A stretch of 64,000 nucleotides of DNA. Origin: Cladopsammia gracilis (taxonomy: Eukaryota > Cnidaria > Anthozoa > Scleractinia > Dendrophylliidae). The stretch spans positions 409,001 to 473,000 of the forward strand of contig JAJGOT010000347.1 of assembly GCA_022457155.1 (NCBI GenBank), given 5' to 3'. Of this stretch, positions 54,701 through 64,000 are shown piece by piece. Position 1 is the first letter of the stretch; the number at the start of each line of letters is the position of its first letter. The translations under genes were made by a program, and so were the position numbers. Below the pieces are notes generated by a model. The model was given only the letters and a program-made list of their open reading frames with translations. It did not search any database and was not told the origin of the DNA.

Positions 54701-56977
54701 TTCCAGTCTTTCATCGATGAATTTCCGTGAGTGGGCATCAAACTCTAAACAGTTCCTTCAGAACATCCCAGAAAGTGACCGAACAAGTGGATACACCATG
54801 AAAACCCTTGGAACCACCTAGAACATGACCAGTGACACAATTTTTGCCAATGGATCTGACACTTCATCCTGTCAAGTCACTTCTAAGAGAGAAGCATTGC
54901 AGTCTATCAGCAGAATCTATGATCCATTAGGATTCTTCTCTTCTTCTTCAAGAATTAGACTGGGATGAAACACTCACTGAATTACAACAGCAAGAGTGGT
55001 ACAAGCTGTATGATGACCTCAGCCCACTGTCTTCCGTGCCTATACCTAGATACATTGGAGGAGATGAATACAAACTGTTCTGCTTCACTGATGCTTCAGC
55101 CAAAGCATATTCAGCAGCCGTATACTTGTACTCTGCAGTGGGTAGAACTGCCAGTGTTAACCTGGTATTCTCCAAAGCTCGCGTTGCCCCCAACAAAGCA
55201 ACTCAGCGTTCCAAGACTGGAATTATTAGCTGTTGTCATTGGAACAAGGTGCCTGAACTATGTAACTGAACAATTGTAGTTGCCAGTGACTGACCGAATA
55301 CTGTGGACAGACTCACAGTGTGTTCTTCACTGGATGAAAAGCCACAAACCGTTGCCCATCTTTGTCCAAAACAGGCTGAAAGAGATAAAGTCACACAAAG
55401 ACATGAAGTTCAGATATGTCACCACAACTCAAAATCCAGCCGACTTAGCCACGAGAGGTGTTTCCACAGAAGCCCTCATCGACAATCAATTGTGGTGGCA
55501 TGGACCATCTTGGCTCAGTGATCATGAGACCAAATGGCCTTCATGGGACTTCCAGCAGATAGACCACAACACACTGGACCAGATGGCCAAACAAGCTGTT
55601 CGTCGTCTTCCCAAAACTCCTATCAAAGAACCATCCCTTTACCAGCTTACTCATTAACAGCTTCCATGAAAAACTGATGCATGCTGGAGTATCCCATACA
55701 CTGTCAGCTATCAGACAAGAATTCTGGATTCCACAAGGAAGAGCAACAGTGAGTAAAGTTCTCTTGAACTGTCGAAGATGTAGAAGACATCAAGGAGGCC
55801 CATACAAAATGCCCCAGATGGCTCCGTACCCACCTTCAAGAATAGAAGAGTCTTCACCCTTTACATACACAGGCCTTGACTATCTGGGACCCTTGTATGT
55901 CAAAGTGAATGGTGAGTCAGTTACACACAAACTTTGGGTCTGCCTATTTACCTGCTTAGCAGTCAGAGCTGTACATTTAGAAGTCATCAATGACATGTCT
56001 GCAGAGCAATTCCTTTTGTGTCTAAGAAGATTTATCGCCAGGCGTGGCAAGCCTAAAGAGATTATATCTGACAATGCTCACAATTCAAGCTACCAAAGTC
56101 CACTGTTGATGAAGCATGGCAGGTTGCAACAACTAACCCCGACACACAAAGTTATTTAGCCAATGAAGGAATTAAATGGAACTTCACCATTGAACTGACC
56201 CCCTGGTTGAGAGGCTTCTATGAACTTCTTGTAGGAGTTGTAAAGCAGGCTCTCCGAAAGAGTATTGGCAAGATCTGTTTGAAAATTGTCCAGTTAGAAA
56301 CTGTTCTTACAGAAGTCGAAGCAGTCATAAATTCACGACCACTAGTGTATGTGGGAGCTGATTTGAAATCTGGATTTGCACTAACACCTGGTGACTTTCT
56401 TAGTCTAAACCCGACAACCGGTGTACCATGCCTAGAAACAGAAGACGAACAACTGCAAGATCCAGACTTTATTGAAAAACTCAGTTCTGCAAAGAAACTT
56501 CTTGAAACATTGAAAAAAGGTCAGAAACACCTTAACACTTTCTGGAAACTGTGGTTTGATGAATATGTGCTAAGTCTGCGTGAAAGAAGCCAGAAGTACT
56601 TAAAAGTCCCTAGAGTTCAATCTAAAGTTCAACCCACAAAAAGAGATGTTGTGTTACTTAAAGAAAGCTCACCAAGAGGAACCTGGAAGTTAGGAATGAT
56701 CGAAGAAATCATCACAAGCAAAGATAACGAAGTACGAGCGGCTACGGTCCGAACAGCATCAGGAAAGCTGCTGAACCGACCATTGAACTTTCTGTGTCGT
56801 TTGGAGTGCGCGCAAGTTAATCAAGAGTCTGACGAGTGTACCGAGCCTGGAAGTAGCAACCAAGAGCAGCATGATGTACCCAAGCGGAAGAGTGGAAATG
56901 AAGCTGCTGAGAAACACCCTATTCGCAGAGCTGCAGCCGAAGCAAGAAGAAAGCTGAACAAATTACTGAACACTTAG
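51754..56977 (+). pseudogene. gag-pol: BEL/Pao gag-pol polyprotein, multiply broken
   Basis: From ATG 51754: an N-terminal coiled coil; then a gag core of the DUF1759 type (LPKLDFNKFSGELLKWQEFW, ~52290); zinc knuckle CFICLKPGHHQKDC (~53048); aspartic protease LLLDTGSQRTYI (~53320); RT with IRIVFDASAK (~54250), ADVEKAFHQV (~54393) and YVDNMV (~54626), the active site having Asn where Asp is normal; RNase H TDSQCVLHWMKS (~55306); and an integrase with zinc pair CRRCRRH (~55770), DYLGP (~55880), ISDNAHN (~56068) and a C-terminal DUF5641-like part. An in-frame TAG at 51982 and frameshifts near 52225, 54715, 54950, 55210 and 55670-56200 break it. The integrase catalytic Glu region falls at a break (~56160-56300). 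The copy can only move in trans. Confidence 0.9.
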
Positions 56978-57004
56978 GACATAAAACAAACCTTGCCTGG
57001 GGAG

Positions 57005-57164
57005 TGTCACGGAGAGCTTTCTCCGTGAATAAGGGAACAGTCACGCTTTAGTAACGCGGGACCCCTCGAGGGATTCCCGGTAACACGTGTAAGCCTAAGC
57101 GAAAATAAAGTCGCCATGTTGAAATGTTGGAGAATGTTGTTGTCTTCACTCGCCCATCGCGACA
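57005..57164 (+). repeat. BEL 3' LTR (160 bp)
   Basis: TGTCACGG...TCGCGACA with two differences from the 5' copy, so the insertion is young relative to neutral divergence. Confidence 0.95.
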
Positions 57165-57555
57165 ATCATTGTCTTCATCCGTGTCCATATTTGTGATAAG
57201 TTTTCTGTTCAAGTCAATCTCTCCAGAAAGAATCAATTTGTTTCCCCTGAGGTCAAGATCCCCAGTCATATGCGAGGAACCATCTGGAGTGAATCTGCCC
57301 TCAATTGCGTTAATTTGCTTTCGAGACTTGTTTCAAGAACATCAGCTTGATGTTTTGTGATTGCATCATTATTGCCAACTCCTTCGGCAACATTTGGTTA
57401 ATTTTTTGTTTTGAATATCATAATCCCCTGAAGGCGTTAATTTAAAACCAACGCCTGGCAGCCCATCTTTTCCATTTTTGCCTCTTTGATTAGTTGATTG
57501 GCTTGTTTTATTAGGGAACAATCCATTTGAATAGCTCATTTTAATTGAAATTAAA

Positions 57556-58652
57556 TTAAAACACAACCCTATCATGATCAATTGAATATCTTTCACAGAA
57601 CATTTTATGATGCGATCTAATGATATATTCAGGCAAATAACGTTTATACACTAAAAAAGCTTGAATTGATCCATCCAATGGTACATCGGTATTTGGGAGA
57701 ATATCACCAATCCCTATGTTGCTATATCCTGCTGTTGCTTTAGCTTGAAAAGTTTGTAATTGTTTACCATTGACAAACACTGATGATCCATTGGCTCCGT
57801 CCGGAATATTCCAGTGTACTGATCAACAACACCACTTATTTAATTCACTTGAATTTGCTTTGGGTTATGATAGGCAGAAGTTAAAACAAAACCACCAATA
57901 GTTGCCCCACCAATTACAAGATTTCCGTTGGTGTTAAAAAACGCTAATTTATCCCACCCACCATTATCATTACCAAACAAACCATTACGAAAAGTTGCAT
58001 TAGGACCCGTAAATGATTTAAGGTTAAAAATAATAAAGATATTCACATAATTTGCGCCATCTAAATTAACATCAGCTTGAAGATGCTGAGAAGTGCCATC
58101 GAAATCTATAAAATATTTTCTACCGTTTTTGGTTGTTGGAAGTTTAGGAGATTTTATCAGCTGCGGTTGTTTTGCATCATTATTGTTGAGCGTTTGGTCA
58201 TAAATAGTTTTTATTGTTTGTCCACCAGGCACAAGTTCTACATAACTTCTTGCATACTTATCTATGGAATAAAAACATTCAGCATACTCTTTTATATATG
58301 AATCAGCAATTGCTGATGATGCTTGTTCAGCAACAGCAAGAATGCTTCTATCATCTACATATTGTCTTGTTGAAACATCCCTTGAGCTTATTGGCATCCC
58401 AAGATCAACTGTTCTTTTTGAATACATATTAATATGTCCAGTCATATGATTTGTTCCATCCACGTTTAAAAAATGTGTTTTAGCAGTTCCATAGTTGTAA
58501 GCGTCCTTCGAATCGGTTGGATCAGCGACATTGGTCAATCTTTTGTTTAGAATATCGAGATCACCTGAAGATGTTAATTTAAAACCATCTTTTCCTCTTT
58601 GATTCGTTGATTGGCTTGTTTTATCGGGCAACAATCCATTTGAATAACTCAT
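57556..58652 (-). pseudogene. Fibre protein 2: tail-fibre-like shaft with LamG-like lectin end
   Basis: The minus-strand gene starts at ATG 58652 (ATATAAAATG). MSYSNGLLPDKTSQSTNQRG is almost identical to the head of fibre 1. Then come shaft repeats DLDILNKRLTNVADPTDSKD and HINMYSKRTVDLG ... STRQYVDDRS, a helical region, and from about 58140 a jelly-roll module (YFIDFDGTSQHLQADVNLD ... GLFGNDNGGWDKLAFF). One frameshift near 57835 separates this from the rest of the module (SSVFVNGKQLQTFQA ... GSIQAFLVYKRYLPEYI) ending at 57556. The F(D)G-S ... WDK ... VFVNG ... L-YxRxL order fits concanavalin/LamG-type carbohydrate- or protein-binding domains. Inferred role: exchangeable receptor-binding fibre. 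It lies 47 nt after the ATPase stop and 16 nt before fibre 1. Confidence 0.7.
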
Positions 58653-58699
58653 TTTATATTTTTTCATCAAAGGTTTTGGAGATAAACTTCCTCGGCTTA

Positions 58700-59294
58700 T
58701 CAATATACAGAAAAGAATATGGGTCTTTTGTTGCCTTGATATTGCCTTGATATTGCCTTGCTGACATTATTCTCTCTGCAGAGCATAGAAATTTCATTTT
58801 TGCTTGGAAATTCGAAGATGCAAAAATGCGAGCAATTCAAACGGATATCTTTTGGTGTTTTGTAATAACTTTGCGAAAGATAAATAACGCTGCAATTATT
58901 ATGTCTACCACCGATAAAATACTCAATCAATGGCTTTTGGTTCTTTTCGCAAACAAAATCATCAAATATAACCAGTTTTTTGATTATCATCGGATAATTC
59001 AGAAACTGGAAGGATTTCATCTGGGGACGCTTCCACGACTTCATACCCAGCTTCTTTGCTGATTGGTTTAAATGTTTTCAACAAAAGCTGGTATTTTGAT
59101 TGTTCAAGATTTTTCGCGTAAAGATAAATTTTATCATAATACAATAAGTACAAAATCATATTCAGAAGAACATTTGTTTTACCTGACCCCGAAGGGCCAC
59201 AGATAAGCATTCTGAAATTTTGATTTGGCATGAAAGGATGTAACTGCTTATATTTCGTGATGGGGTCATTATCATCAAAGTTTGTAAATTTCAT
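58700..59294 (-). pseudogene. A32/FtsK-type genome-packaging ATPase, one frameshift
   Basis: This is the DNA-packaging motor ATPase of Polinton-like and nucleocytoplasmic viruses. It starts at ATG 59294 in the context AATAAAATG. Walker A CGPSGSGKTNVL lies near residues 31-42; a hydrophobic helix with YDKIYLYAKN follows. After a frameshift near 58975, Walker B LVIFDDFV and the family motif FIGGRHNNCSVIYLSQSYY with DIRLNCSHF follow, and the frame ends at 58700. Total about 198 residues, somewhat short of typical packaging ATPases (around 220-260). It heads the minus-strand cluster ATPase, fibre 2, fibre 1. Presence of this gene shows the relic derives from a virion-forming virus. Confidence 0.85.
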
Positions 59295-59376
59295 TTTATT
59301 ATGTGAAACATCATATGTTCCACTTCGTGTAGTACATCATGTAGTACATCATGTAGTACATCATGTTGTACATCCC
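59295..59376. promoter_or_regulatory. Divergent promoter region with 12-bp repeats
   Basis: The gap between the minus-strand ATPase start and the + strand genes holds four tandem 12-bp units GTAGTACATCAT (59329-59376, last one degenerate), each with a GTAC core. It must drive transcription both ways if the genes were active. No TATA box was assigned. Confidence 0.4.
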
Positions 59377-59619
59377 AAATTATATATGATGGTAATAAAA
59401 TTAGTTTATTGAAATGGAAAGAACTTGCAAAAAGCAAATCCGAGTTAGGAAATAAAATCAACTACGTTCATGATCTCATCACCCAGAAAAAGTTGGTTAA
59501 AGAAACAAGTCAAACAGCATATGAAAAAGTATTCAAACCCATAAAGACTTAGGAAAAAGAAAGCCATTGGAGAAAAACCACGCATTGATTATGAAGTAGA
59601 AGACGACCCATTTGAATAA
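59377..59619 (+). pseudogene. Small unknown viral gene, frameshifted
   Basis: An open stretch (SLLKWKELAKSKSELGNKIN, KKLVKETSQTAYEKVFKP) runs to a TAG at 59550. After a shift, AIGEKPRIDYEVEDDPFE continues to a TAA (59617-59619) that abuts the ATG of the next gene. No ATG in frame was found upstream, so the start is uncertain. The helical NKINYVHDLITQKKLVKETSQ ... YEKVFKP pattern resembles the C-terminus of the next gene (NKAQYEKIYKNFFKP), hinting at common origin. Function unknown. Confidence 0.45.
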
Positions 59620-60304
59620 ATGGATGTTGAATGTTTATTCGATGCTGATGAGGCGGCTGTTGCCCCACAAGCAGCTAAACAAATCAGCCAAGCTGTAATT
59701 CCAGCAACCCTTCCAGCATATGAAGAAGGTGAACAACCACCTGATTATGAAAAGTTATTTCCTGAAGATCAAGGTTTATTCCCCAGATATGCTGTGGCAG
59801 AAGACGATGAAGACGATGAAGAAGATGAAGAAGCGGCCGTGACCCCGGTGCAACCAATAGGCAAAGAGAATATCTACTTAAATGTCCTAGGTTTACCAAC
59901 TTATGATCAAGTGGACAAAAAATTAAATGACCCAAGTTTGTCATTTGCGGAGAAAAAAAGGATGATCGACAGAAACAGAACGTGGGCAAACCATAGAAAA
60001 AATCAACTGAAAGGTCACAAGGCGAATGTCACAAAAAAGTTCAATCAAGGTGAGATAAGTGCAGAGGTAAAACAGGTAAGACATGCAAGCATAGATGATA
60101 GATTTAAAATTTTGAATGACTCATAGCTCATTACAATAAGAAAGTAGAAACATTAAAAGGCTCGGGAATCAGAAAAAAAAGGTGGAAACATCACATTTTT
60201 CCCTGACCCAAAAGAACTTCTCCAGAAACTTGGCTTGTGTTTCGTGTACCGGGATCACCAATTTGTTAATGATTAAGGTTCACCCCAAATACACCATATA
60301 TGTT

Positions 60305-61195
60305 TCATGTACAGCACAGTGGAACAGTGGAACAGTGGTACTATAGTGTGGTGGAACAGTGGAACAGTGGAACAGTGATAAGATAGTGTGGTGGAACAGT
60401 GGAACAGTGGCACAGTGATAATATAGTGTGGTGGAACAGTGGCACAGTGGTACTATAGTGTGGTGGAACAGTGGAACAGTGGCATAGTGGCACAGTGATA
60501 ATATAGTGCGGTGGAACAATGGAACAGTGGCACAGTGATAATATAGTGTGGTGGAACAGTGGAACAGTGGCACAGTGGTACTATAGTGTGGTGGAACAGT
60601 GGCACAGTGGTACTATAGTGTGGTGGAACAGTGGAACAGTGGCACAGTGGCACTGTGATAATATAGTGTGGTGGAACAGTGGCACAGTGGCACAGTGGTA
60701 CTATAGTGTGGTGGAACAGTGGAACAGTGGCACAGTGGCACAGTGATAATATAGTGCGGTGGAACAATGGAACAGTGGCACAGTGGTACTATAGTGTGGT
60801 GGAACAGTGGAACAGTGGCACAGTGATAATATAGTGCGGTGGAACAGTGGAACAGTGGCACAGTGGTACTATAGTGTGGTGGAACAGTGGAACAGTGGCA
60901 CAGTGTTACTATAGTGCAGTGAAACAGTGTCACAGTTACACTGAAGTGTGGTGGAACAGTGGCACAGTGGCACAGTGGTATTATAGTGTGGTGGAACAGT
61001 GGCACAGTGGCACAGTGATACTATAGTGTAGTGGAACAGTGTCACAGTGATAATATAGTGTGGTGGAACAGTGGAACAGTGGCACAGTGTTACTATAGTG
61101 CAGTGAAACAGTGTCACAGTTACACTGAAGTGTGGTGGAACAGTGGCACAGTGGCACAGTGGTATTATAGTGTGGTCGAACTGTGGCACAGTAAT
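60305..61195 (+). repeat. VNTR array (GTGGAACAGTGGCACAGTGG type), left arm
   Basis: Built from the 10-bp word GTGG(A/C)ACAGT repeated two to four times and punctuated by TACTATAGTGTG or ATAATATAGTGTG. There are more than 20 composite units. Confidence 0.95.
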
Positions 61196-62700
61196 GCCAT
61201 TAAAGCGATTCCTACGAAATAATTTTTGACGAACGATTTTAACTTTATCTCATTGTTCCCTGAGATGTGTTGTTCTCGAAAAATGCAATAAGAAACATAA
61301 AGGTCACCGTGTTCGTGAAGGAGTTATGATGGCGTTAAAGTTACCCTATTAATCCCTGTAATACCAATCACTCGCGTGCTTATTTGCTCGGTTCACGTTA
61401 TATTTCCCTGTACCTGGAAACATATTTTGAAGTACATACTTTCAAAAAATAGATATATTGAGACATTTCGATCGATCATGATATGGGCAATGAAAAAGAC
61501 AGACACCTTTAGGCGAGATATTGTTTGGAAAGAATATTGGCTGTTGTTCAGTAGAAAATTCATGATCATAACGTAGCTATTTCCCGTGTGCCTCTTTTAA
61601 ATAAAGGTCAATAAATACTAAAATAAAACAGCTCTTCGGTCCTCTTCATTAGCGTGTAGTACTGGGCTGCATTGTTTTCAGGGCTGGAAGGTGTCAAAGG
61701 TCGTACTTGTATTCGTAGTCTGTTGCCTCAACAATAAAATCGTGGTATATGTCCCAATGATTTCGCTATACTATAAATAAAACTAAAACTCCACATGGTT
61801 TTTTATTATCAGTTTATTTTTGTTTATAAACATTTCAAGTTTCCGTTGCTTTTGACGCATTCCTCTATTCCCGAGATTAGGCTTTACAAATAAGAACAGT
61901 AACGATCACAATACAATAGAGAGCTTAAGCAACCATGACGCCGACGGCAACAAGAACGTCACTAAAAAATAGGTTTTGATTAGCAAGCAATGCCCTGCAC
62001 GTGCGTTTCACATTTTGGTACATTGCTTTGCGGGTTCTCTGCAAACGAACAACGTGAAATGACCAAATTCAAAGTGCGTGTTACTTGGTTACAGCCTTGC
62101 TATTACATTTTAGTTTTATTTATAGTATAGCGAAATCATTGGGACATGTACCACGATTTTATTGTTGAGGCATACAGCCTACGAATACAAGTACGACCTT
62201 TGGCGGACACCTTCCAGCCCTGAAAACAATGCAGCCCAGTACTACACGCTAATGAAGAGCTGTTTTATTTTAGTATTTATTGACCTTTATTTAAAAGAGG
62301 CACACGGGAAATAGCTACGTTATGATCATGAATTTTCTACTGAACAACTGCCAATATTCTTTCCAAACAATATGCCGCCTAAAGGTGTCTGTCTCTTTCA
62401 TTGTCCATATCATGATCGATCGAAATGTCTCGATATATCTATTTTTTGAAAATATGTACTTCAAACTATGTTCCCAGGTACAGGGAAATATAACGTGAAC
62501 CGAGCAAATAAGCACGCGAGTGACTAGTATTATTACAGGAATTAATAGGGTAACTTTAGCGCCATCATAACTCCTTCACGAACACGGTGACCTTTATGTT
62601 TCTTATTGCATTTTTCGAGAACAACACATCTCAGGGAACAATGAGATAAAGTTAAAATCGTTCGTCAACTATTATTTCGTAGGAATCGCTTTAATGGCAT

Positions 62701-63242
62701 TACTGTGCCACAGTTCGACCACACTATAATACCACTGTGTCACTGTTCCACTGTTCCACCACACTTCAGTGTAACTGTGACACTGTTTCACTAAACTATA
62801 GTAACACTGTGCCACTGTTCCACTGTTCCACTGTTCCACCACACTATACTATCACTGTGCCACTGTTCCACTGTTCCACCACACTATAGTACCACTGTGT
62901 CACTGTTCCACCACACTATATTATCACTGTGCCACTGTTCCACTGTTCCACCACACTATAGTACCACTGTTCCACAGTTCCACTGTTCCACCACACTATA
63001 TTATCACTGTGCCACTGTGCCACTGTTCCACTGTTCCACCACACTATAGTACCACTGTCACTGTTCCACTGTTCCACCACACTATCTTATCACTGTGCCA
63101 CTGTTCCACTGTTCCACCACACTATCTTATCACTGTGCCACTGTTCCACTGTTCCCCCACACTATAGTACCACTGTTCCACTGTTCCACTGTTCCACTGT
63201 TCCACCACACTATAGTACCACTGTTCCACTGTTCCACTGTGC
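62701..63242 (-). repeat. VNTR array, right arm (inverse of left)
   Basis: The same words in reverse complement (CCACTGTTCCAC, CACACTATAGTA). At ~540 bp versus ~890 bp it is shorter than the left array, showing independent gain or loss of units since insertion or before. Confidence 0.95.
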
Positions 63243-63480
63243 TGTACATGAAACATATATGGTGTATTTGGGGTGAACCTTAATCATTAACAAATTGGTG
63301 ATCCCGGTACACGAAACACAAGCCAGAAACTTGAAGTCATTATTGGCTCCATCCTTGCTAGGAATACAAATCTTGACATTAGAAATACTGGAGTTACAAT
63401 TGTCGATATACTTTTAAAGGAAAGATTCATCAATAAAGCTCAATATGAGAAAATCTATAAAAATTTTTTCAAACCATAAA

Positions 63481-64000
63481 ATGGAACTCGATAAAAGAGA
63501 GATTGTTTTAACATCCTACACCGATAACGCAGGCCGCAAGAGAGCTGCAAATTTCACAAGAAAATTTAATCGGCCAATGGTTTTAGACCGAAATGCACAA
63601 TATGTTGTTGGGCTTAACAGAATATGAATATGAGTTTTACGTGGTATAACATTAATGCTGGATACAATAATCAGCTGATTAGATACAGCTCTGATAATGG
63701 AAATACATTTCATGATATCGCTTTCCCTGGTGGAGTTTGGAGCTATGAAGAGATTAATGATTTTATTCAAAAAGCAACAGTGATAAAAGAAAGTGGAAAA
63801 GAGGATGTTTTTCCAATCAGGATTTCACCCAAAGTAATTTCTATGATCTTCTGGGTTTTGATAAAAAGATTCTGAAAGACAAAGTTAATGTTGGCCCCAG
63901 AATTCCAAATTTAAGTCAAGATACTGATATGTTGAACATTCATTGTGATCTGACAAGTGATTCGAATGTTGATGGAGACGATACTGATATCATGTATTCC
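63481..64000 (+). pseudogene. Capsid-associated structural protein of relic 2, partial
   Basis: ATG 63481 follows the previous TAA after 2 nt, in the context CCATAAAATG. The frame begins MELDKREIVLTSYTDNAG, then NAQYVVGLNRI; after a frameshift at about 63625 NMSFTWYNINAGYNNQLIRY and VWSYEEINDFIQKA follow; after another at about 63825 DLLGFDKKIL and SQDTDMLNIHCDL run off the window. The order (strand pair, xxYxVGLxxI, SFTWxN, IxFPGGxW, LLGF) parallels the WEVGL-VIYPxxW-ALGY order of paralogues A and B in relic 1, so I infer the same structural family. It is incomplete at the window edge. Confidence 0.55.

Larger units (their letters stand above)
51406..57164 (+). mobile_element. BEL/Pao LTR retrotransposon
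   Basis: The element is 5,759 bp, bounded by near-identical LTRs (51406-51564 and 57005-57164) that begin TGTCACGG and end TCGCGACA. ATCAT lies directly outside both ends (51401-51405 and 57165-57169), a 5-bp target duplication as usual for BEL/Pao. A primer-binding-type sequence TGGTAGCAGAGCGAGCGG follows the 5' LTR directly; a short purine tract GGGGAG precedes the 3' LTR. It sits in fibre gene 1 of the viral relic, in the opposite orientation. Confidence 0.95.
49404..57539 (-). pseudogene. Fibre protein 1: phage-tail-fibre-like repeats, split by a BEL element
   Basis: The minus-strand gene starts at ATG 57539 (context AATTAAAATG) and ends at 49404. Its coding part is about 57539-57170 plus 51405-49404, roughly 790 codons; the rest is the inserted BEL/Pao element. 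The start MSYSNGLFPNKTSQSTNQRG and a short collagen-like GKDGLPG equal fibre 2. Next come repeats of the type DLDLRGNKLI, SLDMNNHTIFNVKSPTVTDQ ... KRYVDDQS, NLEMNSQQINN and NLDMNGHKLLN, a strand-rich region (50482-50919), and a C-terminal helical part with a hydrophobic segment (LGLTLGSTGLVVVGTITGG) and CRKR-poor coiled tail. In phages such D-MxxxxIxN...P...DAxxKxYVDD repeats build tail-fibre shafts. Frameshifts occur near 57395, 57320, 51010 and 50300. Host attachment is inferred. Confidence 0.68.
60232..63324. mobile_element. 3,093-bp foldback element with VNTR arms and 8-bp target duplication
   Basis: Termini GGCTTGTGTTTCGTGTACC and GGTACACGAAACACAAGCC are exact inverses. AGAAACTT lies outside both (60224-60231 and 63325-63332). 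Arms run 60232-61788 and 62108-63324 around a unique 319-bp spacer. Each arm has an outer unique part, a VNTR block and an inner unique part. An 8-bp duplication is typical of hAT or P superfamilies, but the ends match no consensus I know. No transposase is encoded. Frames inside are repeat-derived. Confidence 0.93.
59620..63478 (+). pseudogene. Acidic PPxY-containing viral protein, split by a 3.1-kb foldback element
   Basis: The first part, 59620-60123, encodes an acidic protein with PPDYEKLFPED (~59731), a PPxY motif of the sort that recruits Nedd4-family ubiquitin ligases, an aspartate/glutamate run (EDDEDDEEDEE) and a basic helical stretch (FAEKKRMIDRNRTWANHRKN). After a frameshift at about 60124 a basic segment (KGSGIRKK) and FPDPKELLQKL lead to 60231, where the foldback element starts. 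Behind it, from 63333, the matching end of the same family (GSILARNTN ... INKAQYEKIYKNFFKP) runs to a TAA ending at 63478. It belongs to a family I know only as companion of this polymerase type; adenovirus protein VI, which also carries PPxY, is a functional comparison and not a demonstrated homologue. Confidence 0.6.

Noticed and set aside
60280..61189. Minus-strand frames rich in CHCSTVPPHY words across the VNTR
   Set aside because: They are translations of a non-coding minisatellite; the phase changes with unit number and there is no flanking gene structure.
43732..64000. Bacterial or phage contamination, suggested by tail-fibre-like genes and ATGA overlaps
   Set aside because: The polymerase, A32-type ATPase and structural genes belong to eukaryotic Polinton-like viruses, the region is invaded by a BEL/Pao element and a foldback element, and it is continuous with repeat-rich animal DNA.

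Overview
The window looks like repeat-rich nuclear DNA of an animal, most likely an anthozoan cnidarian such as a stony coral or sea anemone. It is AT-rich and gene-poor, with candidate spliced exons, a giant TPR array of the TPR/CHAT class that is expanded in cnidarians, Penelope-like elements (PLEs) with hammerhead motifs, a BEL/Pao LTR element, and two different endogenous Polinton/adintovirus-like DNA virus relics. The assignment is inference; there is no rRNA or marker gene to confirm it.

Layout. 1-7137: non-coding, with a 1.58-kb terminal-inverted-repeat element full of TTCGAACGG-type palindromes (1703-3285). 7160-11030: a young PLE in its usual partial-tandem form; two 862-bp copies of the 3' part flank one intact RT/GIY-YIG gene, and each copy carries a hammerhead-ribozyme core. 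13606-21879: viral relic 1, all on the + strand: protein-primed DNA polymerase (broken), an unknown ORF, chromodomain integrase (one frameshift), then six tightly packed structural-type genes joined by ATGA overlaps or 1-6 nt gaps. 22472-23192: a PIF1 helicase fragment. 23.8-27.3 kb: foldback elements and dispersed repeats. 27537-35361: an open reading frame with 62 TPR units of exactly 120 bp, followed by a broken CHAT domain cut off at 35812 by a dispersed repeat. 36-43.6 kb: MITEs, a second PLE remnant with its own hammerhead, a candidate host gene in small phase-0 exons, and minisatellites.

43732-64000 (running off the end) is viral relic 2, of a different lineage: a DNA polymerase B with an endonuclease VII-like zinc module between its ExoI and ExoII motifs, an AT-rich 120-bp repeat block, two overlapping small HTH proteins, a possible ssDNA-binding protein, and on the - strand a packaging ATPase followed by two fibre genes. 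The fibre genes share an N-terminus, contain phage-tail-fibre-type repeats and differ distally; one ends in a LamG-like lectin fold. Further + strand genes encode an acidic PPxY-containing protein and a capsid-associated protein. Many starts in relic 2 are preceded by TAAAATG.

Relic 2 was itself hit twice. A 5.76-kb BEL/Pao element (ATCAT target duplication) sits in one fibre gene, and a 3.09-kb foldback element with VNTR arms (AGAAACTT duplication) sits in the PPxY gene. Most viral and BEL frames carry frameshifts or stops, so they read as fossils, whereas the PLE gene and the TPR array are open over long distances. No CRISPR, tRNA or rRNA was seen.
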